Of a DNA stretch of 64,000 bases, positions 1-9,370 are shown in pieces (the first letter of the stretch is position 1; every line of letters begins with the position of its first letter). The stretch spans positions 23,442,001 through 23,506,000 of the forward strand of contig CM042032.1 of the NCBI GenBank assembly GCA_023525975.1, given 5' to 3'. The notes beneath the pieces are model-generated. The model saw only the letters and a list, made by a program, of their open reading frames with translations, ran no database searches and was not told where the DNA came from. This DNA comes from Smallanthus sonchifolius. Lineage: Eukaryota; Streptophyta; Magnoliopsida; Asterales; Asteraceae. The position numbers and the translations under genes were made by a program.

Positions 1-236
1 GTTGATCCATCGAAACTAGGAGTTTTGATGTCTTTTACTCAATCGAAACTAGGTAGTTTCGATAGCAAATACTCAATCGAAACTAGGTGGTTTCGATAGC
101 AAATACTCAATCGAAACTAGGTAGTTTCGATACCTTTTCTCAATCGAAACTAGGTAGTTTCGACTCCTGACCACTCCATCGAAACTAAGTAGTTTCGACA
201 CACATATACCCAATCGAAACTAAGAAGTTTCGACAC
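1..236 (+). repeat. Palindromic minisatellite in A 5' LTR
   Basis: Tandem units of about 33 bp each carry the self-complementary core TCGAAACTAGGTAGTTTCGA and alternate spacers (ATAGCAAATACTCA or ATACCTTTTCTCA). Later units diverge (CTAAGTAG, CTAAGAAG). The same array is at 8053-8380 with one more unit. It lies upstream of the putative LTR intron donor, so it is probably in U3 or near the transcription start. Confidence 0.9.
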
Positions 237-462
237 CTGTACAACAGTCCCAGTTGGGCAGTAACTCAAAACTACTTTATAACAAAACATGTGTTGGAAA
301 ACTAAAACGATATTTAAACAAACACAATCAGATTTACAAGGTCGGTGAACAATTTACAATTAAGACGTTGGTCTTAACAACAATTTACCCTTGGTATCTA
401 GGGTACGAATAGTCAAGGTTGACTACAACAAGTTTTATCACAAGTATATACACAAACTCAAG

Positions 463-959
463 GTGAGTTTCACGGCCCCTTTTTACTGTTTTCAATATTT
501 GGGGGAAAAACATACTTACAATTATTTTATGGGATAACAAGAGAATAAGACACGACTTGTATGTTTACATGAGATGAGAACAACAATTTGAGGCCGGAAA
601 AGTCCCCTGGAACAACGTAGTAACCATTAACTGTAGCCTAGGGTCCTATGAATAGTACTATGGAGAGTGACGTCTCCCGGTCATGGTTAGTCGCGCTAAC
701 CACAATCTGGAGGATTTATGGCCGCATAGAACCGGATAACGAAATTAGGGGCGTGTACAATTGTCATGGTTTGGTTACGCCTCATGTAGGAACATATTAT
801 TTGTATTCCTAGCTAGTTTACAAATGGGTCAACAATTCTTATTCTGTTTATCACATACAACTGAAACTATTTACGAACAATGAAATTTTGCAAAGAACTA
901 TTTGATTAAACCTGTGAACTCACCAACCTCGTGTTGACGATTTTAAGTATGTTTTTCAG
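463..959 (+). other. Putative LTR-borne intron, A 5' LTR
   Basis: The donor is AAG|GTGAGT at 463. The acceptor is TTTTTCAG|G ending at 959, with a branch-point-like TTGAC about 25 bases upstream of it. The length is 497 nt, the same as the matching unit in the H LTR (57276-57772). C, B and D LTRs have the same arrangement. This is inferred from consensus and conservation only; splicing is not shown. Confidence 0.6.
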
Positions 960-1230
960 GTAACTGATCGTGATTTCAAGGTTAGCAATGTAGATTACAT
1001 GCATGCACAATGGATACTACTCAAGGAGGATTTCCCTTGTATAACTCATCGAATTGAGTCATATTTGTGAAATCTTAATGTTTTGTAAACTCATTTTACA
1101 TTTTGTAATGTAAAACTTTAAACTCATTTATGTATCCATTTATCATGTATGTGTTTGCGGTAATCATATGCTTTGGAAACCAGTGAACGTCGTGCCTCGC
1201 GTTTCCGCCTTGGCGGGGTGTGACAGAACT

Positions 1231-1243
1231 TGGTATCAGAGCC
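1231..1243 (+). other. Primer binding site of A
   Basis: TGGTATCAGAGCC lies five bases after the LTR end. It is the usual plant LTR-retrotransposon primer site, complementary to the 3' end of initiator methionine tRNA. Confidence 0.92.
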
Positions 1244-1372
1244 ATTGATTATAGTGAACTAGGAATCTAAATTGGAACCTAGTCTATAATCTAAATGACT
1301 CACTAAAACGTTTTCATTGCATAAGCATTGCATGACCAGTCATTTTGTCATATGGATATTGTAGTCACAAGC

Positions 1373-2131
1373 ATGTCGTCACATTCACATTCTGATCCCG
1401 TCTCTGACACTGAATCAAATGAGGAATTTTCCGCCTCATGTCCCAAAAATCAAGTACAAACCCGTAGCTCCACACCACCTAAAGTCGCCTTGGGAAAACC
1501 GCCTATCGTCTACCGAAAGAAAAGCGGAGGACCAGTTAAGGTGCAAAGTGCTAAGAAGAAGTTTCGACTTCCACACAAAAGGAATCTAGCAGCCCATGAC
1601 CCAGAAGACTTGGAGGCTGGTGAAGAACCACCTAGGCAAAGACCCTGCTACCACCCGACTGTGGGAACTATCCGTTGGATGCCACGTACTCTGGCCCGAT
1701 GGAGGGAGATGGAGAGCATCCCATCTACCTTTGAGATTGGAGAGTCTTCTAACTCCCCAACACCCCTACCCCACACTGGGGAAGCCATAGAGCTCACTGT
1801 GCCTACCTTGGTAGCTCGCGTTCGTACGCATGAGGAGCGTCTTGATGATCTCCTAGATGACATCCGGGCACAGGGGGATGCAGCCACGCGACTTCGTCAA
1901 GGACTCGGATCTCGAGTTCAGACTCTAGATGACCGCACCCGAAACATACAGGATGCCACTAACTATCTGGAGTTGAGAGCCGACATGGACTGGCAGTTCA
2001 CTGTCACTGTCCGAGACATGGTGGAAGCACTGGAGGAAAGGACTTTGGCTGCAGAATTTGTGGCTAGAGCAAGCTTTGTTATGGCAGGACTTGCCATGAT
2101 GATTGGATTGTACTCTCACTTCTTCTTTTAA
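1373..2131 (+). CDS. Upstream ORF of element A: coiled-coil protein with hydrophobic tail
   Basis: This ORF of about 252 residues lies between the primer site and gag, where Tekay-like elements are not normally described as having a gene. I chose the ATG at 1373 because the N-terminus (MSSHSHSDPVSD) then aligns with the H copy (MSTSSDPIVISD); an in-frame ATG at 1352 is the alternative. In order it has a Ser/Asp/Glu-rich start, a basic nuclear-signal-like patch (KKKFRLPHKR), a Pro/Ser linker, heptad-like coiled coil, and a hydrophobic C-terminus (FVMAGLAMMIGLY) ending SHFFF with almost nothing after it, as in tail-anchored proteins. A gapless 22-residue block starting VPTLVARVRTHEE matches H's LPILATRSRLHDA. 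The function is unknown. It is not a recognisable envelope, protease or nucleic-acid enzyme. Tat/Ogre elements also have an ORF upstream of gag, but I see no sequence link to it. Confidence 0.75.
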   Translation: MSSHSHSDPVSDTESNEEFSASCPKNQVQTRSSTPPKVALGKPPIVYRKKSGGPVKVQSAKKKFRLPHKRNLAAHDPEDLEAGEEPPRQRPCYHPTVGTIRWMPRTLARWREMESIPSTFEIGESSNSPTPLPHTGEAIELTVPTLVARVRTHEERLDDLLDDIRAQGDAATRLRQGLGSRVQTLDDRTRNIQDATNYLELRADMDWQFTVTVRDMVEALEERTLAAEFVARASFVMAGLAMMIGLYSHFFF

Positions 2132-2134
2132 ACC

Positions 2135-2161
2135 TATTACGGGCGGGTTGTGCCCGTAGTA
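2135..2161 (+). ncRNA. Conserved hairpin after upstream ORF, A copy
   Basis: Just after the ORF stop, TACGGGC (2038-equivalent position 2138-2144) pairs with GCCCGTA (2152-2158) around the loop GGGTTGT. Two more outer pairs form beyond one wobble. H has the same loop (GGGCTGT), the same CCTAT lead-in and a different but still perfectly paired stem, which points to a selected RNA structure. Confidence 0.7.
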
Positions 2162-2387
2162 CATTAAGTAGTTTAAAACTTTAGTACTGATGAGGTCATG
2201 TGAACCCATCTCTTTTGTATCCTTGTCTTTTGGAACAATGTACTATGAATGTTTTGACTATGTATGTAATGGTTTATGTTGTGATAATGGTTGTTTACAT
2301 TTGACGTTGTTGTATCCTTATGTCATGAGCTATCATTATTGTCATATAATGTTGTTTCTTTTTAATTGATGTGTTAGAAAGAACGTC

Positions 2388-5300
2388 ATGGCACCAAAGC
2401 GTAGCACACCCCGTAACACTACTGGAGACAACAACGAGACAATTTCTCCAAATGTGGAACAACTTATAGCACAGCGAGTAGCTGCTGCCATGCAACAGTA
2501 TGAGGCGAATCGAAATAGTGGAGGAGGAAACGGCAGTGGTACCGGTGCAGGAGGTGCAGGAGGAAGCGGTACAGCTGGAGGTTCCGGAGGTAATAGAATA
2601 AATAAGCCGTAACACATGGTCATGATCCGAATTATTGACGTTATGACTTGTAATTCTACAGATGCTCCAAATAGAAAGTGCTCCTACAAGGCCTTTCTAT
2701 CTTGCAAACCCCGTAACTTCAATGGCACCGAGGGTGCAGTTGGACTAATGAGATGGATAGAGAAGATGGAATCAGTGATTGATATCAGTGAATGCACCGC
2801 TGACTGCATGGTGAAGTATTCTACATGCTCATTCACTGATAAAGCTTTAACCTGGTGGAATTCACAAGTAAAGACTTTGGGAAGGCAGACAGCATATGAG
2901 TTGTCATGGGAAGACCTGAAGGCCATGATGATCGAGGAATATTGTCCTCGAAATGAGTTACAAAAGATCGAATCTGAAATGTGGAACTTGCAAATGACAG
3001 GAGATGATGTTGCTGGCTACACTGACCGATTCAATGAGTTAGCAATCTTGGTTCCACACATGGTTACCCCGGAAGACAAGAAGGTTGAAAGATATTTGTG
3101 GGGTCTCGCACCTCAAATCCGAAGTCTGGTGACTTCATCGAACCCTATGGATGCCAAGAGCGCCATAACTTTAGCTTTCAAACTAAGGGATAATGCTGTA
3201 CGTGATGGTTTGTTTAAGAAGAAGGAGACCGAGGAAGGAAAGTCTGGGGAAAAGAGGAAATGGTTTGGAAAACCAATTAACCAAAACAAGAATCAAAGTT
3301 ACAAGAGACCTGAAACTATGAAAGCCTTTGTCGCCAACACTGTGGAACAAAATGGATACCTTGGAACACTACCAAGGTGTGACAAGTGTGGATATCATCA
3401 CAGTGGAAGGTGTACTCAATGTGGAAAATGTAAAAAGTATGGGCACCTAGCCCATAACTGTTGGAGCAATGCAAACTCTAATAAGACAAATCAAGTAACG
3501 GGAAAGGGCAACCCAGGAACAGGGAGGATGAATCAGGGATGCTTTGAGTGTGGAGATCCAAAGCACTTCAGAAAAGACTGTCCAAAGTTGAAGAACCGAA
3601 ACGACAATCAGGCCCGTGGAAGAGCATTTGTGATGGGGGCTGGTGACGCACGACAAGATCCAAACATTGTCACTGGTACGTTCCCGATAAATAATCACTA
3701 TGCCTCTATACTTTTCGATACGGGTGCTGATTTGAGTTTTGTGTCAAATGACTTTAAGTCCCTACTCGGTATTAAGCCCAGTAAACTAGACCAAAAGTAT
3801 ACAATTGAATTAGCGAACGGAAAATTAATTAATACCGAAGAAGTCATTCAGGGTTGTACCTTATGTCTTAAAAACCACACATTTAGTATAGATCTGTTAC
3901 CCGTTGATTTAGGAAGCTTTGACGTTGTTATTGGCATGGATTGGTTGTCGAAGAATCACGCCGAGATTGTTTGTTTTGAGAAAATTGTCCAAATCCCACT
4001 CCCAAACGGAGAAGTTCTTTCGATTCAAGGTGAGAAGAGTGGAGTAGCGTTAAGGTTGATAAACTGCATGAAAACTCGTAAGTATCTACGTAAAGGCTAT
4101 TGCGTATTCCTGGCTCACGTCGTCGAGAAGAAACCCGAGGAACGTCGACTTGAGGATATACCAATCGTTAAGGAATATCCTGAAGTTTTTCCTGAAGACT
4201 TACCTGGTTTACCACCACCGAGGCAAGTCGAATTCCGAATCGATTTGGTACCAGGATCCGCACCGATTGCGCGATCGCCGTATCGATTAGCACCTTCTGA
4301 AATGCAAGAGTTATCAAATCAACTACAAGAGTTGCTTGATAAAGGTTTCATAAGACCGAGTTTCTCACCTTGGGGAGCTCCGGTCCTATTTGTAAAGAAA
4401 AAGGATGGAACCTTTAGGATGTGTATTGATTACCGAGAATTAAACAAGCTTACAATCAAGAACCGATACCCACTTCCTCGAATAGACGATTTGTTCGATC
4501 AACTACAAGGTTCTAGCTTCTATTCAAAAATTGATCTACGTTCAGGGTATCATCAATTAAGAATCCAAGAAGAAGATGTACCAAAGACAGCATTTAGGAC
4601 TCGTTACGGTCACTACGAGTTCCTAGTTATGCCATTTGGTTTGACGAACGCACCAGCTGTCTTCATGGATCTCATGAACCGCGTGTGCAAACCATACTTG
4701 GATAAATTCGTGATTGTGTTTATCGATGACATATTAATATATTCACGAACCAAGGAGGATCATGAACATCATCTTAAATTAATCTTAGAACTACTCAGAA
4801 ACGAGAAACTTTACGCTAAATTCTCTAAGTGTGAGTTTTGGATCCAAGAAGTGCATTTTCTTGGACATGTCATCAACAAGGAAGGAATTCACGTTGATCC
4901 ATCTAAAATTGAAGCGATCAAAAACTGGGAAGCACCAAAGACTCCGACAGAAGTACGTCAATTTTTAGGTTTGGCCGGTTATTACAGACGATTCATCGAG
5001 AATTTTTCAAAAATAGCCTTGCCTTTAACCAAACTAACCCAGAAAGAAAATAAGTATGATTGGAATGACAAGCAAGAGTCAGCTTTTCAAATACTAAAGC
5101 AGAAGCTGTGTAGTGCACCAATTCTATCCCTTCCTGAGGGAATCGACAATTTTGTCGTATACTGCGATGCATCACACCAAGGACTGGGTTGTGTGTTAAT
5201 GCAAAGAGACAAAGTCATCGCATATGCCTCACGACAACTAAAAGTGCACGAAAAGAATTATACGACCCACGACTTGGAATTGGGTGCAGTTGTGTTTGCG

Positions 5301-7007
5301 CTCAAAATTTGGAGACATTACCTTTACGGTACAAGATGTACTATCTTTACTGATCACAAGAGTCTCCAGCATATCTTTGATCAAAAGGAACTTAACATGA
5401 GACAACGTCGTTGGGTAGAACTACTAAACGATTATGATTGTGATATCAAGTACCATCCCGGGAAAGCCAATGTCGTAGCGGACGCTTTAAGTCGCAAAGA
5501 ACGAGTTAAAACTCTTCGTGTTCGTGCCTTAGGATTGACAATTCATACGAATCTTACTACTCAAATTCGGATGGCACAACATGAGGCAATCAAAGAAGAA
5601 AACATTCAGAATGAAGCTTTACGAGGAATGATAAAGCAATTAGAGTCTAAGTCAGATGACACTTTATACTTCATGAATAGAATTTGGGTGACACGTTTTG
5701 GTAACTTACGGGAGCTAGTTATGGACGAAGCCCACAAGTCCAGGTACTCCATTCACCCAGGTTCAGATAAGATGTATAAGGATCTAAAAGAATTATATTG
5801 GTGGCCGAATATGAAAGGAGATATTGCCACATATGTCAGTAAATGCCTAACGTGCTCAAAAGTAAAAGCCGAACATCAGAAACCGTCTGGTTTACTACAG
5901 CAACCTGAAATTCCCCAATGGAAATGGGAACAAATTTCTATGGATTTCATCACAAAATTACCCAGGACTTCCAGTGGTTATGATACCATATGGGTTATTG
6001 TCGACCGATTAACAAAATCTGCTCACTTTCTGCCAATGAAAGAAACTGACAAAACCGAGAAACTTGCAAAGCTTTATATCAAGGAAATTGTGGCTAGGCA
6101 TGGAGTGCCAATTTCTATTATATCGGATAGAGATAGCAGATTTGTGTCTAGAATCTGGAAATCATTACAAGAAGCCATGGGCACACGTCTTGACATGAGC
6201 ACGGCATATCACCCACAAACAGATGGTCAAAGCGAAAGGACCATTCAAACATTAGAAGATATGCTCCGTGCATGTGTAATGGATTTCGGAGGAAATTGGG
6301 ATACTCATTTACCATTAGCTGAGTTTTCCTACAATAACAGCTACCATACGAGCATTAAGGCAGCTCCGTTTGAAGCTTTATATGGTCGTAAATGCCGCTC
6401 ACCGTTATGTTGGGCGGAAGTTGGTGAAAAACATTTGACAGGCCCTGAGATTGTCCAGGAAACCACTGATAAGATTTTCAAAATTAAGGACCGTTTGAAA
6501 GCGGCCCGAGATAGACAAAAGAGCTATGCTGACAACAGACGAAAACCATTAGAATTTCAAATTGGTGACCGAGTAATGTTAAAAGTCTCACCATGGAAAG
6601 GCGTTGCAAGGTTTGGTAACCGTGGTAAGCTCAACCCTAGATACGTTGGTCCGTTCGAAATACTGGCTAGGGTTGGCCCTGTAGCTTACAAACTCAAGCT
6701 ACCACAAGAACTAAACAATATACATGATACGTTTCATGTATCAAATCTCAAGAAGTGTTTATCAGACGAGACACTAATTATACCGTCTGACGAGATTCAT
6801 ATTGACGATAAACTTCATTTCATCGAGCAACCAATTGAGATATCAGATTGGAAGGTTCAAAAGCTGAGACGTAGTCGGATCAAACTGGTTAAAGTACGTT
6901 GGAACTCAAAACGTGGTCCTGAGTATACATGGGAACGAGAGGACCAAATGAAAACAAAATACCCATCCTTGTTTAAGGATACACCAGTTCAAGATGACAC
7001 AAATTGA
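2388..7007 (+). CDS. Gag-Pol polyprotein of element A (exon 1 2388-2589, exon 2 2662-7007)
   Basis: Exon 1 codes for the Gag N-terminus and a Gly-rich linker. Removing the 72-nt intron keeps the frame, and exon 2 runs uninterrupted to 7007. Exon 2 holds the Gag core ([16 protein letters not shown]), two zinc-knuckle regions (about 3379-3470; [14 protein letters not shown] at 3540), protease (LFDTGAD, 3711-3731), reverse transcriptase (FIDD, 4719-4730), RNase H (YCDAS near 5160), integrase zinc finger (His near 5750, CLTC near 5845), integrase catalytic core (D near 5942, D near 6125, E near 6235) and a chromodomain-like end (about 6826-6985, KVRW and YTWE). This order and the single Gag-Pol frame are typical of Tekay/Del chromoviruses. 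The product forms the particle, copies RNA to DNA and inserts it; the chromodomain is expected to guide insertion to heterochromatin. All catalytic motifs look intact. If unspliced, translation from 2388 stops at 2612. Confidence 0.9.
2590..2661 (+). other. Putative phase-1 intron in A gag
   Basis: GTAATAG follows GGAG at 2590 and TTCTACAG ends at 2661. The intron is 72 nt, contains an in-frame stop (2610-2612), and leaves one codon base in exon 1 and two in exon 2, so the Gag frame continues. H has an intron of the same phase at the homologous place. Family C gag codes straight through this junction without one. Confidence 0.65.
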
Positions 7008-7024
7008 ATTTCGGGACGAAATTC
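7006..7024 (+). ncRNA. Hairpin before polypurine tract, A
   Basis: GAATTTCG and CGAAATTC pair over 8 bp around GGA, starting inside the gag-pol stop codon. B and D have the same structure at the same place (35166-35183, 28195-28214). Confidence 0.6.
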
Positions 7025-7030
7025 TGTTAA

Positions 7031-7041
7031 CATGGGGAGAA
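7031..7041 (+). other. Polypurine tract of A
   Basis: CATGGGGAGAA directly precedes the 3' LTR. It is the expected primer site for plus-strand synthesis. Confidence 0.8.
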
Positions 7042-9370
7042 TGTGACAACCCGACATTTCAGGTCAATATCCGTATACATTATGAACAAGTTTACATTAC
7101 AATAAACGAGTTTACATTATAATTACTTTTGTGATTTATTTAATTTCACAAACAAGGACTTTAGAGTCTAGCAAAGATCGTACATGGTCTCAATTTATAC
7201 TTGGGTAATTCTAGGAATTACCGGTGCAAGTACCAGTACAAACCGACTAAGACGAACAATAGTGGATAAATTAAATATCCAAGCGTATACGTTTCGTTGG
7301 TCAATAACTTATTTTTAGAATAAATCATATAGTATACGTAAAAGTAAACTAACAAACTCTTTCGAAAACGCTATTGGGTAGCGTCACTTTTAGGTGTTTA
7401 TACCTACAAATAATCACCTCAACGGATTATACAATCCAAGATTTCAATGTTTTTCTTTAACGAGCCATAAACTTGTTAAATTTATAATACCGTGAGAAAA
7501 TAAACCAAATTAAACTACCCCCTTTTGAAACTCTAATCGATATTAAGTTACACTTAAATCAAATGGTTTGATTTATTTTAACCTCAAACCCACTTATTTG
7601 ACTTCTCGGTCGAAGGGCAGAGGAAACCATCCCCAATCTCACATATTTTCAAATTAACCCATACTCCCACTTGTGAAAAACTCAGAACATAACCATACTC
7701 CTTTCAATCATTTTTCTCACAATTCCCATTTATCTCTCATTTTCATACGGCAAACATTCCAATTCTCTTCATTTCGAAGTCCAGTTTCAAGGCGAAATTC
7801 ACCATAATTTGCTGTTTTAAGAAGAATTTCAAGTGTTTCTGCAGAAGATTCAAGACTTTTCTCTGTTTTCTCTCATCAATTTCATTCCTGTTTTTAAGGT
7901 AAAAACTCGATATTTTTCATATTATGTTCTTCAAAACCGTAGCTAAACGTACAAAATGTTTAAACGCAAGAAAGATAACGAGAAGAGTGTGTCGAATTCA
8001 AGTTTAAAACATAAAAATATGCAGGACTGATTCTGTCAAACAGAAGTCCAGTAATCGAAACTAGGAGTTTCGATACCAGTTAACTCAATCGAAACTAGGA
8101 GTTTCGATACCTGTTGATCCATCGAAACTAGGAGTTTTGATGTCTTTTACTCAATCGAAACTAGGTAGTTTCGATAGCAAATACTCAATCGAAACTAGGT
8201 AGTTTCGATACCTTTTCTCAATCGAAACTAGGTAGTTTCGATAGCAAATACTCAATCGAAACTAGGTAGTTTCGATACCTTTTCTCAATCGAAACTAGGT
8301 AGTTTCGACTCCTGACCACTCCATCGAAACTAAGTAGTTTCGACACACATATACCCAATCGAAACTAAGAAGTTTCGACACCTGTACAACAGTCCCAGTT
8401 GGGCAGTAACTCAAAACTACTTTATAACAAAACATGTGTTGGAAAACTAAAACGATATTTAAACAAACACAATCAGATTTACAAGGTCGGTGAACAATTT
8501 ACAATTAAGACGTTGGTCTTAACAACAATTTACCCTTGGTATCTAGGGTACGAATAGTCAAGGTTGACTACAACAAGTTTTATCACAAGTATATACACAA
8601 ACTCAAGGTGAGTTTCACGGCCCCTTTTTACTGTTTTCAATATTTGGGGGAAAAACATACTTACAATTATTTTATGGGATAACAAGAGAATAAGACACGA
8701 CTTGTATGTTTACATGAGATGAGAACAACAATTTGAGGCCGGAAAAGTCCCCTGGAACAACGTAGTAACCATTAACTGTAGCCTAGGGTCCTATGAATAG
8801 TACTATGGAGAGTGACGTCTCCCGGTCATGGTTAGTCGCGCTAACCACAATCTGGAGGATTTATGGCCGCATAGAACCGGATAACGAAATTAGGGGCGTG
8901 TACAATTGTCATGGTTTGGTTACGCCTCATGTAGGAACATATTATTTGTATTCCTAGCTAGTTTACAAATGGGTCAACAATTCTTATTCTGTTTATCACA
9001 TACAACTGAAACTATTTACGAACAATGAAATTTTGCAAAGAACTATTTGATTAAACCTGTGAACTCACCAACCTCGTGTTGACGATTTTAAGTATGTTTT
9101 TCAGGTAACTGATCGTGATTTCAAGGTTAGCAATGTAGATTACATGCATGCACAATGGATACTACTCAAGGAGGATTTCCCTTGTATAACTCATCGAATT
9201 GAGTCATATTTGTGAAATCTTAATGTTTTGTAAACTCATTTTACATTTTGTAATGTAAAACTTTAAACTCATTTATGTATCCATTTATCATGTATGTGTT
9301 TGCGGTAATCATATGCTTTGGAAACCAGTGAACGTCGTGCCTCGCGTTTCCGCCTTGGCGGGGTGTGACA
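7042..9370 (+). repeat. Element A 3' LTR (complete, 2329 bp)
   Basis: It starts TGTGACAACCCG and ends GGGTGTGACA. U3 contains the palindromic array at 8053-8380. The donor-like site is at 8608 and the acceptor-like site ends at 9104, again a 497-nt unit. No ORF of note lies in it. Confidence 0.95.
8053..8380 (+). repeat. Palindromic minisatellite in A 3' LTR
   Basis: This is the same about 33-bp unit as at 1-236, with the core TCGAAACTAGGTAGTTTCGA and one unit more than the 5' copy. The left part, absent from the window's 5' LTR, shows the shorter core CTAGGAG. Confidence 0.9.

Larger units (their letters stand above)
1..1225 (+). repeat. Element A 5' LTR, left end cut by window
   Basis: The sequence matches 8113-9370 of the 3' LTR and ends in GGGGTGTGACA just before the primer site. 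It holds the end of the 33-bp palindromic array (1-236), a donor-like AAGGTGAGT at 461-468, an acceptor-like TTTTTCAGG ending at 960, and two small hairpins near 662-701. Its length from the match start is 1225 bp against 1258 bp in the 3' copy; the difference is one array unit. Confidence 0.95.
1..9370 (+). mobile_element. Element A: Ty3/gypsy Tekay-like LTR retrotransposon, intact
   Basis: The order is partial 5' LTR (1-1225), primer site, upstream ORF, spliced-looking gag, pol with chromodomain, polypurine tract and a complete 3' LTR (7042-9370). The 3' LTR from 8113 onward matches window position 1 onward almost base for base, apart from one 33-bp repeat unit, so the insertion is young. 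The window opens inside the 5' LTR, so its left target duplication is not visible. The sequence resuming at 9371 matches the inside of B's 3' LTR near 35350, so A inserted into the 5' LTR of B. The main reading frame has no interruption, so A may be autonomous. Confidence 0.95.

Noticed and set aside
1373..2131. Upstream ORF as a retroviral-type envelope gene
   Set aside because: It lies before gag, has no signal peptide, has a single C-terminal hydrophobic segment and no cysteine pattern.
8053..8380. CRISPR-like look of palindromic repeats with spacers
   Set aside because: Spacers are near-identical, no cas genes are present, and the array lies in a plant LTR duplicated at both ends of the element.
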